A stretch of 64,000 bases of DNA from NCBI RefSeq assembly GCF_009905375.1, contig NC_133649.1, positions 235,256,201 through 235,320,200 of the forward strand. The letters are read 5' to 3'. Each line of letters starts with the position of its first letter. Position 1 is the first letter of the stretch. Source of the stretch: Apium graveolens (taxonomy: Eukaryota > Streptophyta > Magnoliopsida > Apiales > Apiaceae). A program made the position numbers and the translations under genes. This document shows, one piece after another, positions 21,928 to 34,453 of this stretch. The notes below the pieces were generated by a model. The model was given only the letters and a program-made list of their open reading frames with translations, did not search any database and had not been told where the DNA came from.

Positions 21928-23574
21928 TTATTTCTGACCTTTGAACGTTACTATTCTTTCATCTGGCGTTTTCACCATTACTTTCTTATTTCGACAATCT
22001 ATCTGAGCATCATACTTAGATAACCAATCCATCCCTAATATAACATCAAATTCTCCTAACTTAAATGGTATCAAATCTACACAAAATTTACTACCAGAGA
22101 TCTCAATCTCACAATTCCCACAAACTTGATTAACAGTTACACGTTCTTGGTTTGCTAATTCCACAATCATTATTTCATTTAAACACTCAACTGAACAATT
22201 TAACTTACTAACAAAATCTTGTGAAACAAACGATCGAGTAGCTCCCGAATCTATTAATACTTTAGCACATAAAGAATTCACATTAAGCGTACATGTCACG
22301 ACATCCGTATCCTGGATCGCATCCTTCATCGACATGTCAAAAACTCTAGCCCTTGGAGTCTCATTCACTGTTGGGGTAGATCCCATAATCCTCAATGCAT
22401 TACTGACTGGGGCTGGTGTCTTGCAATCCCTGGCCATATGTCCAGGCTTCCCACATTTAAAGCATGTAAATCTAATGGCTGGAACCTTCACTGCTGGATT
22501 CCGGATGGGCTGATCCTTATTTGCTGGCTCTCTTGCTGGCTGATTTCGGCACTCCCTCGAATAGTGCCCTTTCTGATTGCATTTGAAACATACCACATTC
22601 AACTTATTACAAACTCCTCAATGCTTCTTCCCACATACTTGACAATCCGGAAAAGTTAGTCTCAACTGACTTGACTGATTTGTATTAACTGGACGGTTGC
22701 TCTGGCCTCCGTCTCCTGCATTCTGTCTCCTGAAATTAAAATTTCTCCCTGGATGAAACTTACCCTTCTTAAAATTTGGAAACTTCCCTGTTTGTGGCTG
22801 ACCCTCACTTCCCTCAACTTTCCTTTTCTTGCTTTCCCTTTCCTTCTGAAACATCTCACTCTCTGTCTCTGCGATCATAGCCTTTTGTACTACTCCTGCA
22901 TAGGTATCCAATTCAAAAATGGCTACCTTCCCTCTGATTCAGGATTTCAAACCTTGCTGGAATCTTTTAGCCTTCTTTCTGTCAGTATCCACATACGACA
23001 GTACATACCTTGACAATTCCTCAAATTTACCCTCATAATCTGTTACCGACATGTTCCCTTGCTTTAATTCTAAAAACTTCAGCTCTATTTGATCCTGAAC
23101 AAACTGAGGAAAATACTTTTCTAAAAAAAATTCCTTAAACCTTTCCCAAGTAATAACATCTGTACCTTCCAATGTCTTCACCATCTCCCACCAATAGGTG
23201 GCCTCATTCTTCAGATAGTAACTTATAAACTCAACCTTCTTTTCTTCCTTTACTTTCACTAAGGCAAATGCCTTCTCTATTTCCTTTAAGCAAACATTTG
23301 CTTCAATTGGCTCTAAGGAACCCTTGAATTCTGGTGGGTTTACTGCCTAAAAAGTTTTAAAAGTTACCTGGGGGTTGGTTTGTCTTTGTTGTTGTTGTGC
23401 TAGGTGAACTGTTTGTTGGGCCAAGATTTGAAGAATCTGGGCTATTACTGGGTCTATGGGTCCTGGGTTCACATTTGGGTTTGTATCATCTTGGTTGTTA
23501 TTGTTGTTGGTTCCTTCATTCAGGGGTGTTGGTGCGGGTATTTCTTCTGGGAGGCATTTTCTGTAAAGAATCAA
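21928..23574 (-). pseudogene. gag: gag and protease of I
   Basis: The likely start is ATG-CCT-CCC at about 23560 (MPPRRNTRTNTP), but that frame stops soon, and the open frame is another one. Visible parts: a Gln/Asn-rich N-tail, a gag core with ATYWWEMVKTL, WERFKEFFLEKYFP and YEGKFEELSRYV (23259-22939), a basic stretch, then zinc knuckles CFKCNQKGHYSREC and CFKCGKPGHMARDC, a degraded third one (CQVCGKKH), and the protease with VLIDSGATRSFV and VILGMDWLSKYDAQIDC. Stops occur near 23347, 22937 and 22618. Gag shells the particle and the protease cleaves the polyprotein; this copy cannot make either whole. Confidence 0.85.
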
Positions 23575-23599
23575 ACAACTTATTCAGCTTTTGAATCAA

Positions 23600-24018
23600 A
23601 TCTTTGTATAAAAGAAAAGTTTTATGAAACAGAGGTATCTCTTTTTGAAAATAGTTGTAACTAAGTAAATTGCATTCTTCTTTACAGAATATAAACAGTC
23701 ATGGAAAACAGGGTACATGGTATCACAGGGGTATAACTGGTGCAATAAATAAGGTAAGGTAAAACAGGTGCAATAAAGTAAATGACAGTGCTGGAAAGGA
23801 AAAAGGTACTGATATATATATATCAAAAGTTTTAGGTAGTACAAGCGTAAAGACGCTTCGGAAGTAAAAGCAAAAAGGGTACAACAACCTACTCACTAGT
23901 CAGCATAGCTAGTCTATAAATACAACTCAAAAGTCTACTGATACACACTACACACTACTGTACATACTACATAACCATCACAACTACTGCTCAGAATCTC
24001 CATCTCTGAATCTCTGGC
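23600..24018 (-). other. Leader between small ORF and gag of I
   Basis: AT-rich stretch with no convincing ORF. It includes a short TA run near 23812. Nothing else is seen. Confidence 0.4.
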
Positions 24019-24531
24019 TCATGGCAAATCTGGACCTCCAATCTCCTCAAGCTCCTCTAGAACCCACTTAACCCACTCCACTAAGAAATCAGGAGTGATG
24101 TCCTCATATGTAGCCTCAGCAATCCTCACAGCAGCTGCTCTACGAAACCCCTGGAGCCTCTCCCTAAGTCGCCTCTCACCACTCCCCATCTCTCTGGTAC
24201 GCATGATATGAAATAACTCCTGGATCTGACCCTGTAGGAATCGCTGCTCCATAAGGCAAGCCTCAAACCGATGATATGGGACAGGATAGGAAGAGAACTG
24301 GAAAGGTACTCCTGTGAGTGAATGACCGGTAAAACCTGAATCAGCAGGTGGGGGTCCTCTGACAGGTGGCCTCACGCCTGGAGGTGGAATAGCCTGCAAT
24401 GGTACGGGCTGCAACACAGGTGGAGGTAATATAGCCAACACTGGTGGAACAACAGGACGTGGATCCGAAGACGGAACTCCAACTGAAGGCTCTGAGTGAT
24501 CAGCTGATACGGGGATAAAAGAGTCGGCCAT
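24019..24531 (-). CDS. Small intact ORF upstream of gag in I, unknown function
   Basis: This uninterrupted ORF of 170 codons starts at ATG 24531 (MADSFIPVSADHSEP) and ends in TGA at 24019. Residues about 20-75 are very rich in Pro and Val; the C-terminal half is charged and likely helical, ending LVEWVKWVLEELEEIGGPD. It lies between the primer site and gag, a place where the leader is usually non-coding. I do not recognise a domain. It has no stop although gag, protease and RT in the same copy are broken. It may be an accessory protein of this chromovirus family, or chance survival. Confidence 0.55.
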   Translation of the reverse strand: MADSFIPVSADHSEPSVGVPSSDPRPVVPPVLAILPPPVLQPVPLQAIPPPGVRPPVRGPPPADSGFTGHSLTGVPFQFSSYPVPYHRFEACLMEQRFLQGQIQELFHIMRTREMGSGERRLRERLQGFRRAAAVRIAEATYEDITPDFLVEWVKWVLEELEEIGGPDLP

Positions 24532-24713
24532 CGCTGCTATCTAAAATCATATCGCAATATAAGAATCTCGAACCACGACGCGAATTACATTAATACCTGA
24601 TATACCGAAGCACTCAACCTCTCGACGTTCTATCTTTCTATTCCTTACTTCTAATCCTAACCCTCTACCCATTCCCGTCGACCTAGGCTTGTGTCAGTGA
24701 CTTATAACCTGTA

Positions 24714-24725
24714 GCTCTGATACCA
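24714..24725 (-). other. Primer binding site of element I
   Basis: The minus strand reads TGGTATCAGAGC four bases after the LTR end. It matches initiator tRNA-Met, which chromoviruses also use. Confidence 0.85.
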
Positions 24726-24729
24726 AACC

Positions 24730-27700
24730 TGTGACGCCCTCCAAACCCGGGTCAGATGTTTGGGGTCCACACACGCACTGATTACAACCTGCTTATAATA
24801 ATAATAAAGATAATAATAATATATATACAGTGACCCTACTTACCAACTACCACGGATAGCAACAGGTTAAAGTATGCACACAAGACAAACACACTAATAT
24901 ATTACAAACCGTTCAAATCCCAACTATTCCAAACTCAAACTGAATATTAAACATATTACAAATTTTTACAAATTTACATTATTCCAAAAGAAGCCTACTA
25001 GTTCAGCTTTAACAGCCTTAATCCCTAGCTCTCGCACTGGACTGAGGATCCTTGCTACCAACTGGTTTTTTTTTAACCGGAAAGAATATAAACAACATCG
25101 CACAAATGAGCTAACTAGCTCAGCAAGTCACAATGATAAAACTGAGAATAATGATCATCAAGTGAATATGGTTATGATATCAAGTGAACAATGGATTATA
25201 ATTTAGAATTGGATATTATACTTTTAATTTTAAAAAAAAAATCAAGGTTAGGCTGCTGATCAGTCACGCACTAACCCCGAGCAAGGCACACAACATTGCT
25301 CTAACTACTGGATCCAAGGCACACATTGGCCTAACTTGACCATTATATGGTGTGTCCACAAATCTGGTCCATAATTTTATAAAAACAATCCAATTCTAAC
25401 ATAATAACTGAATAAGCAATAATAAACAATAACCAGAATCATTAACAACAATGAGTGTTTAATAATGAAAGGGTTTCAATCCTTGTAAGGATCAATAAAG
25501 TAATTTCAAAGCTTGGATGTTGGGTAATGAAAGAATTGGATAATAAAGGAATCAATATTTCAGGGTTTCAAGGATTTGGGCTTTCAATACATAGGATACA
25601 ATGGTTGAGTATACAAGTAATTCAGTTCAATGTTTGGGATTTTGTTTGCATGTAATTGTGGAGTAGTATCGTATGCTTGAGATTCGTGTTTGGGTACACA
25701 ACAATCAATGGTCTAGAAAGAATAAGGTTTATGGCTCAAGAACAATAATTGGAATCAAGGTTGGGTTTCAGTGCTTCAAAGCACTTGCAATATCAACAAG
25801 ACTATCAAGTACTACAATATCTCGAGAAAGTTCAGAACACTTGCCTGGTGTTAGCTTACTACACAGCACTCGCTTCCAATCACAATCGTCTTACTCCTCA
25901 ACTACCTGTTTCCCTTTCCTGCATCTTGCTTCTTCTGCTCATATATTATAAGCATCTATCAATCATCAACTCATAGGATTCTATTCAACATATACTTCTA
26001 TCTACCCTTCGTTTTACCCAAATCCGATTAACGGATTAAAAGTTATGCAATAATCAGGTAAACACCAAATGTATAGACCGATAGTCAATCAACAAGTCAC
26101 ATATAACACATAATACATCACATAATCAATGACAATTCATTTATGAAGAAGTCTCGGGTTATAAATAGGCTTTCGGGTATTTAAAATGATTTTTAAAACA
26201 TTTTTCGGAATTAAAACGGGTCATTGGATCAATTTCGGGTTAAAATAACAAGGTTCGGTTGGCCAATTCTGGCTCCGAAATAATTTTAGAATAATTATCG
26301 AGCCTTGATAGTAATTTAAAATAATATTTTAAAGCTCGAAACAATTTTTCGGAATTTTTAAATCATTTTTAAATACTTAAATCTAATTAAATAATTGATT
26401 AAAATCAATTAATAATTAATTAAATCAATTAATCAATTAATTTTCAAATTAATTGACCAATTAATTAATTAAAAATCAACTGAAATTAATTAACTTATTA
26501 ATTTAGATTTATTTTGGAATTAAAAATAATTTTCGGAATTAAAATAATAATTTTCAGAATTTTCAAAAATTAAAAATGAATTTTTATAATAAAAATAAAT
26601 AGGAAATATGATTTTTAAACATTTTATAAACAGGAATCCTATTTTTGAAAACTTTGCAAACTACAGGGACTAAACTTCACCATCTTCAAAACTACAGGGA
26701 CTAAACTGCAATTTTGCAGTTTCAGTCGCCGGAAAATCGGGGGTGGCCGGAGAAGACGATCCCGGCGACCTCACCCCACCAACATCTCCAGATCAACACT
26801 ACACAACACCAGGAACTTGTTCATGCAATCAAAACATTCTAATCATCCATGTTCTGGCCGGAAATTGGCCACGAACATCGCCGGTTTCCGGCGAACATCG
26901 TAAATCTGTAAAACACAACTCCCTTCGATTCAAGCATCCTCTGTTAACGAGCTATATATCAATCGATTGCAAATTTTATAAGGAACACAACCCACTACAA
27001 ATCAACAGCTAATAACCCCTGAATCAAAAACTCCCAAATTTCAATTGAAAACATTCATACGGGTTATAAACACTAATTTTGAAATTCGAAAATTAAACCC
27101 ACTTTTGAGCATGTTATTGAACTCCAAATCAGACGTATGACATATGAAAATCATCAGGAAAACAAGCTCTACAACATGCAATCATCAAATCATACAAACA
27201 ATCATCCGAACAAAAATTCATATTTTTAATAAAATAAATTCGAAAATAAATAAATTTTCAGAAAATAAACCTTTGACTCTGCAGGTATATGGATTACAGA
27301 TTCTGATAGAGCTTTTCAAGACCTTCAAATCCAGTACTCGAGCTTTTCAAACAAAGATCAATAACACCTTCAAAAGTTGATTTGATTCTTGGAACAGTTT
27401 ATGAATATATGATTTTTCTCTGTAAAATTATATATTTATCTGTCTGCAAATGATTTTGATACGAAATAAAATACGGTGAAAGGCTATTTATATTTACGGA
27501 AAATTAGTATCCCGTTGGATCATTCCGGATATAAAATGGTACGTTTATTTATAAAAACTGATCCAAACGGTATAGGTTTTCGGGATAATTATCCAAATCT
27601 GTACAATTTATACTGCGGTCTTGGTCTCAGCGCCTGGTTACACGTACTACGAAGTGATAATTGGGATAGTTTAATAAAAAGCTCCCGTTTATCGAAAATA

Positions 27701-28171
27701 CGGGTTTTATTGATTTACCGAAATGAATATTGTATCGAAAATGTTGCGCTGGGACCCGCGCAGAATAAACCGTACGCTAGATCGAAAAAGTCGAAACATG
27801 GAATATGCTCGGAATATTACAATTAGGTTAGGAAGGAGTTCTCGGAAGAGTTTCGGGTTCCAAAAATGTAACAACGGATGACGTCGATTGGTTCCCATTT
27901 TTGTAAAATAGATTTTAAATACTCGGAAAAAGATTTTATAAATTTCATATGATCCTTATAAATCCATAAATCAACATAAAAATAATTAGGAAGATATGAA
28001 AATTATCTATGTTTTATTTTGGACATATAAAAATTAAAATACTCAATTAATAATATTTTTAAATATCCAAATGCAGATAACATTTAACAATTAACTCACA
28101 GAATAGATACTGAACACATACAATAATTATTTAATAGAAAAATAATTACACGATATATCCCGGATATTACA
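24730..28171 (-). repeat. 5' LTR of element I
   Basis: It is 3442 bp; the plus strand reads TGTGACGCCC...CGGATATTACA, so on the minus strand it begins TGTAATATCCGGG and ends GGGCGTCACA. That is the LTR type of Tekay/Del chromoviruses. It holds very AT-rich stretches (26380-26600). Short ORFs in it do not look coding. Confidence 0.85.
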
Positions 28172-28172
28172 G

Positions 28173-28409
28173 ATAGAGTACGAGCAGGCAGATTTACAAC
28201 CAGACCTGACCTACTTTGAACAACCAGTAAGAGTAATGCACCAAAAAGAACAAGTGTCGAGGAACAAGACTGTGAAGCTGGTTAGAATCTTATGGAGAAA
28301 TCAGAATGTTGAAGAGTCAACTTGGGAACTAAAAAACGTAATGAGGAATAGATATCCCCACCTATTTTCTAATAGATTCCGGGACGAAATCCTTGTTAGA
28401 GGGGAAGAC
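28173..28409 (+). pseudogene. pol: Pol C-terminus of H with chromodomain
   Basis: This gypsy pol tail reads IEYEQADLQPDLTYFEQPVR, then VKLVRILWRNQNVEESTWE and a Met-Arg...YPHLF ending, the pattern of the integrase C-terminal chromodomain. The chromodomain is thought to steer insertion to heterochromatin. It is preceded directly by the I LTR and followed by a purine-rich tract (GTTAGAGGGGAAGAC) abutting the 3' LTR. It is the only coding part of H left. Confidence 0.85.
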
Positions 28410-31400
28410 TATAATAACTCGAATTTTTGAGACTTTGTAAAAATATTTAATGAATAGTAACCCTGGCAGACAGGGAAAACATTTTAGCCCACACTATGTA
28501 GTGCATGAGAAAATGAGTTTCGGAGTTGATATTATGATTATACGTACCAAATGAGTGTATGTAAACGCTATTAGTTTTCGTAGAAAATAAACTTTGAAAA
28601 ACGACCATATTTACGAATCGTCGAGGATTATGGGAATCACAATATAATTACTAATTTAAAACCCTACGGATTTATATCCAAGTATGATAAATCAAAACAT
28701 AAGGAATAAATACGAAAGGAATTATGTCGCGAACCGTTTACGAGAAATTATTACGAAAATGTTTAAGCGACCGAGTGAACGCGTAAACGATTAAATAAAC
28801 GTAACGCACTAACTAACCATGGTAGAAAAGTAACCATGGCTACTTTATCAAATAGTGAGCTAAGGTATAGGATGATCAACCAAGGGCTAGCAAATAGTAA
28901 GTTGAAGGAGCTAAGCTAATTAGCTTAGCTTGTAAACTACAAAGGCTAGCTAGAATTGTCCAAGGATTAGGCAACAAGAATAATATCCTAGGATCTAAAC
29001 TAGAGAATAACAATCAAATAAAAGATATCACAAGCATTATTTTCAAGAAGCTCCCAAGAAGCAACACAAAAACTCTCTCTCCCCCATTTTATCTTCTTCA
29101 TTCGGCCCTTCAAAGAAAAACAAAGAAATCAAAATCAAATCATCAAGCTCTAGCCATGGATAAATCCTCCCATTAATTCTCAAGCTTCATACCAACCAAA
29201 CTAAGGTAAAATAAATATTTGAGCTCTTATTATCAAGGTTTGATGGGTGAAATAAAATCAAGAAAGATGATAGTGAACAGTATGAATAATAACTTTTATT
29301 TTATTTCTTGATTTTAATGGTTGTTTTAGGTTCCAAAAACCATACTGAGCACTCCCAAGACTTCACCATCATCAAGAAAACATCTCAAGCTCTCAAGAAA
29401 GGTATAAATCTTTGACCCAACCTTATTTAAGATCCTTTTAGAACATAGTTGTAAACCTAGTTTTGGTGGAAGTACTGTTGTAATCTTGATGTTTAGCTAA
29501 GTAGATTTAAGGTTGATTGTTGTTGCCTCAAGAACATGATGTTATTGAGAGGAGTTAGTGTGGTGATGATGATATGTTGATTGTTGGTGATAGTATAAAG
29601 TTTTAAGGTATAAACGAAACTCCGATCGTAACCGTAATCTCGCTAAAACAAACAAAACGTAACTTTAAGTTTCTGCAGAAAGTCCCGAAGATGTAAGCTA
29701 TAGTTTATTGAAAAATAACCCTTGATTATAATAGACAATGTTATAAGGATCGTTTAGGCACTTGAATCACTTGATTCCGATTTACGGATCAAAAGTTATG
29801 GCCGTTTTACTAAAAGTGATTTACGCGACAAAAACTACTACGAATTACGAACTTTGTAAATATAAATGATCAACTTAAAATTATTTAAAAATCATGAAAT
29901 TTTTACAGAGGGTAAAAAATAGATTTTATTAGCTTCCATAAAAATTTCAATTAAAAATGTTTATATTTCAATTTTATAAAAATATCGGAGCCGAGGTCGC
30001 GTGAAGTACGAATGTCATAAACAACCCCTGTTAGGAAACTGCCACTTCGGGATTTTCACCCCTGTTACCAGAAGACCATTGTCAAATTATGTGTTTTAAA
30101 TTTTTTCTAGATCGCGCACGTGAAAACGGTGCGTCAATTGAGTTAACGGTTCGAGAATATCAACGTTTTAGTAAAAGCGGTTTGAATAGTAAAACTCCGT
30201 AGTTGACCGAACTTTTGAAATACTTTTCACCTAATTAAATTCATTTTATCAAAATGAAACTTTTAGGATAAATATTAAAAGCACTCAAGAAGCTCCTTGA
30301 GGTGGTTTCGTATTAAAATATTAATTTTATGATTTATTAAAAAATGATAGAATGCAAGTCGCGTAATAGTAACATTCGGTAAAGTCAACTCTAGAAGACT
30401 ACTTTGAACGTCCGTTTCGACCAAAGATTGATACTTATTTCGAGTCGGTCGAATATTGAAAATTATGAAGTATTGAACTTATTAGAAATATAAGTTGGTG
30501 ATGAGAGTAGGTATACTGATTAAGATTATGATGTTTGTTGATTAGAAAACTTGGAACGAGAGGAAGTCGGGAAACGTATCTTGGACTCCAGGCAAGTTTT
30601 CAAACCCTACCTTTTGAGAACTGTTGTGTTGTGAATATTTTTACAAACTGTGATATATGCATGAGATTGCTTTAAACCATTTTATGAAATTGAGATATAT
30701 TACATTGCTCAATTATTGATAATTTTTGGTATATGTTCATAGCGAGTTAAAATGTTATATTTAAATCGAGAGTCGGTCGGAGTAAGTTATAAAAACCCGG
30801 AAGTAATCGTGGAGAAGTTTATATTTGAGAACATTAACGCTAGCGAGTAGCGTGGTGCGTATATAATTTAGACCAAGAATCGGTCGGTAAAAATTGATGA
30901 AAACCCGGAAGTATTCCGGATGTGTTTTAATTAAGAATATTAACGTTATAGTAGAGCGTGATGTATAAGTCGTAAGACCGAGAGTCGGTCATTTTTGTTT
31001 TATAAAATATAAACCCAGAAATTATTCCGGTGATATATTATAGGACGATTAAAAGTCCATAGTAGTATGTTTTAAAAGGACTCAACGTCCACTTACAAAA
31101 TACTAAACACCTCGAACTTTTATTAAAACAATTTCCAAAGATCGTATTCCCTTAACTATACTTTATCGTTCGAATAATAAATATCTATTTACTATTCATT
31201 TATTATGGGAGAAGTATTCTCCAGTGAATATTTATTTCAGACTTGATTAAATATTAAAGATTATTATATTACTTAAACATAAATTAGTCGAGGAATATTA
31301 TTTCAAATATTCTTTTAAAAGTATAATTATTCGAGGTTTAATTATTCAACGATTAATATTTTATTATTAAGCATTACTTATTTAAATGGTTTAATTATGA

Positions 31401-32616
31401 TTTAAAAATCATAGAACCTGATACAAAATACTTTCTGATTTTCAGAAAATCATTCGAATAATTTCAGATCGTCGGAGAATATTATCTCGACTTATTTTAA
31501 ATATTTTTGATTATAGTTTCGAAAGAAATTCCCCTTTATATAATAAATATGTCGACAACGGTCAACTCACATCCTTAGTACTTCCTCCGAAAATTCTCGG
31601 AAGTACATATATATACGTACAAATCATAGTGTACCTATCAACAAGCAATATGCTTGGGGAACAATATAAGTTCCATATTTATGATGAGATTCTTACAAGG
31701 ACTAGGAGGGGTAGACTCCAGTACTTTGTGGACTGGGGAGACTACCAATTTACTACCAAATGAGAAGGTATCTTATATACTGATGAACATGTGGAGTATG
31801 CGTACCTGAGAGGGATGGACGCACAACCGTGTATTGAGAGGGATAGATATGAAGTGTTTACCTGAGAGGGATGGACACAGAAAAGGCCCAAATGCAGCCA
31901 GGGTAATAACCGATAATAAAAGGGAATCGTTCTTTTACTAGTAGAAAAGGTTACTATTTCTGTAGTGCGACTGATCATCGTATGCGGTGGCTCCAGTGAA
32001 TGTCCTATTCTCCCAATTGGAATTGTGATGAAATACCGTAACCCAAGCCTAGGTGCTGGGTTTACCATTAAGGTATTCGCAGGATAATAAGTCCACAAAA
32101 AAATTATTTTCGAAAGAAGGTGTGTATCACCGAGGAAAACTATTTTTGAATAAACATATTTATCGTATATGACATTTTACTTGAATTTATTATACAATCA
32201 TTTCATACTGTACATTATTATGCTGGGCATTATAGCTCACTCTTGCTTTCTTTTAAATGTCACAACACAACAGATTACCAGTATGCCAGCACGGGACTTA
32301 GTCACTTGAAATCGTGGGGAGAATCCCTTATAGCTTTCTCTCAGATGGACCAGAGTATCCAGATAGGTATAAGATGTTAGTAGTAATTATTATAACTTCA
32401 TGTAGAGGTTACGAATAATTGTTTAAGATCCTGTAAAGTACATTTGAGTGTAATAAAAAATATTACATTCGGTACATCGTTTCTAAGGCTATAACTTATG
32501 TGTGTGTGTGTGCGTAAGATTGGGGTCTTTTGGATTATTGAATCAATACAGGTTACACATGAGTGAAGGATGGCGTGACGACCCAGATTCCTGACCCCGG
32601 ATTTGGGGGCGCTACA
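28410..32616 (+). repeat. 3' LTR of element H
   Basis: 4207 bp, beginning TATAATAACTCG (TG mutated to TA; in the 5' LTR it is TT) and ending GGGGGCGCTACA. It is complete, including a (TG)n run near 32500. No gene is seen. The 107-bp units lie at about 30763, 30870 and 30975. Confidence 0.9.
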
Positions 32617-33699
32617 CTACTCTAATTCGAATTGGGAGACTTCTATGCTGCATGGGGCTGCTATATAAACAACTCTAGGTTATTTTTAATAAGTAATCAA
32701 GCCAGACACATATCAAGAAGAGCGTAAGAAGTCCGTTTTAGCACGATTCAACAAAGACGAAGAAGATCTTGTTTTTACTTGTGAACCTTTGTTTTAAGTT
32801 ATATTTGGATGCTAGTTTTCTTATTTGTGAACCTTAATCTTGTTTTGTACTTGGTTTTATTTATTCGTTATAAAGACTATATTTTATATACCATGCTTTC
32901 ATCGGAACCCACATTGATGATGAGTCCGATTATGGGCTAATCGTTATCGTGGGGTTCTAGCGTATTTATTTATGGATTTCTTTAGTTGAATTGTTTGATG
33001 CCTTAGTATGTGGTGATTGTATGATATCCTAGTATTGGTCGTGCATATTCGTCTTATGAGCGTCGCGAATTTATAAGATAGTGTGTTAATTCTTAATGAA
33101 GCGAAAATGAATTTAAGGATTTAGAACTTGCCATGCTAGCATAGGTTCATGTATTCGATATGCATGATTCATAGGTAATTTTAACCATCTTACTTTCACT
33201 GTGTAATCAAGATAGATAACTTGTGCTTAAACCGTTATGTTGTCAAATTCTATAGACATATAGGGTCTTAATATAATTGGTTTCTATTCAGCTTCTATCT
33301 CTTTTATGGATGTCTGGTAGTATGGTACTCGTGCAACGAAAGTTGGTGTTTATCAGTTTCGTATTGTCTGATTAGTGTCATCACCATTGCATGCTAAGGT
33401 TGAGAACAATAAGGCTATTGAATGAAGTATTTAATGAAGTTAGGATCCCATGTTTGTCATATATATTAATTCAGTCAATCTTAATTTTGTAGTTATAATA
33501 GTTAGCGTAATTCTTAGTTATAAATAACCTCAATTTGTTATCATCTTAACATTGAATAATAACCATACATTGTTGCTTAAGTGCGTGAATTAATTAGTTA
33601 ACCAATATAGTCTCTGTGGGAACGAACTAGAAAAGATTCTATACTACTTGCGAACTCGTATACTTGCGTGTAATATTAGCGCGTGTTTAGCGACTAACA
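32617..33699 (+). repeat. Athila copy 1: rest of LTR, right of H
   Basis: It starts with the second CTACT and continues collinear with the Athila 5' LTR (54145-55223) to the CA end at 33698-33699. A TATA box (CTATATAAAC, 32661-32670) matches copy 2. E-family LTR y starts at the next base. Confidence 0.9.
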
Positions 33700-34147
33700 C
33701 TACACGAAGGATGATCAACAAAGCTACCCGACGGATGACAGGCATGTACCCAATGGATGATCAAATTCAAATATCTGTTGACAGTGACAACAGAGTCACA
33801 TGCGTCGAGTGTTTGCAAAAGGAATGTGGCAGCCTTTAGCAGGAAATTGAGAAGAAAGAAGCATTACCATTTCCTTGCAATTGTGAAGATATTCAAAGAT
33901 GCTGGAATAGAGTAGTGAAGCAACATGGAGTTAGACTAGATATGTTTTGTTTTATTATCTTGTCTTATTGTCATGTAAACTTGCTGATATATAACCCAAG
34001 TGTAGCTAGTAGAACAACAACAACTAAGCAAACATATTTTAGAAGAGAAATTGAAAAAGCTGTACTTGTCAAGAATTTTTCTGTAGTTTGTTTGTTCTGC
34101 TTGTAAGCAACTGTGAGCTATTCAAGCTTTATAGGGTTCTCATTCGA

Positions 34148-34184
<37 letters not shown>

Positions 34185-34393
34185 GGTGGATACTTTCAAA
34201 TCCACCAGAAAGTTTTAAAAGCTTGTGTTTTTATTACTTTGTGTTTGATTTATATAACTCTTTCATTCCGCACTCTGCAAATCAAACACTTATATACTTA
34301 TCGAGTTAGAACTGTTTTAAAATCTTGAAAAAAGTAGCCAGAATTACATTCAACCCCCTTGTGTAATTCTTGTTGTATTGTTAGGGAATAACA
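33700..34393 (+). repeat. LTR y: E 5' LTR lacking its first ~360 bp
   Basis: It starts with CTACACGAAGGATG, the same LTR position where the E 3' LTR is cut by Athila copy 2 (CTACC at 53834-53838). It ends GGGAATAACA, followed by the primer site. It contains an expanded (TA)n run at 34146-34183 and the palindromic TATA at 33980-34000. Confidence 0.9.
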
Positions 34394-34395
34394 AT

Positions 34396-34407
34396 TGGTA
34401 TCAGAGC
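34396..34407 (+). other. Primer binding site of element E
   Basis: TGGTATCAGAGC, two bases after LTR y, complementary to initiator tRNA-Met. Confidence 0.9.
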
Positions 34408-34453
34408 ATGCTCTTGAAGTACAAAGAGTGTAAAGATCACAACAAACAGCAAG

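Larger units (their letters stand above)
21489..28171 (-). mobile_element. Element I: chromovirus-type Ty3/gypsy, truncated in RT
   Basis: The minus-strand order is 5' LTR, primer site, a small 5' ORF, gag, protease and the start of RT. It inserted into the pol C-terminus of H; GATAG (28172-28176) is the likely TSD copy. At 21489-21500 it ends abruptly against the H 5' LTR, so RT onward was lost in a deletion. Confidence 0.85.
17469..32616 (+). mobile_element. Element H: chromovirus-type Ty3/gypsy, nested in the Athila LTR
   Basis: It is bounded by CTACT duplications (17464-17468 and 32617-32621), so this is one insertion. LTRs are about 4.2 kb. The internal region is reduced to the pol C-terminus (28173-28409); gag, protease, RT and most of integrase are gone, removed with the end of the 5' LTR and half of element I. 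Long LTRs plus a C-terminal chromodomain fit the Tekay/Del group of chromoviruses. Confidence 0.9.

Noticed and set aside
25673..25976. Two overlapping plus-strand ORFs
   Set aside because: They are within the I LTR, overlap in different frames, and have no domain; chance ORFs.
27476..27826. Plus-strand ORF of 116 codons
   Set aside because: It lies in the LTR of I, has no recognisable domain, and the element is coded on the other strand.
28173..28430. Chromodomain text as a possible host chromatin gene
   Set aside because: It follows gypsy integrase text and ends at a purine tract and LTR, so it is the end of H pol.
31742..32098. Minus-strand ORF of 118 codons
   Set aside because: It is inside the H 3' LTR; the matching stretch of the 5' LTR does not keep it open.
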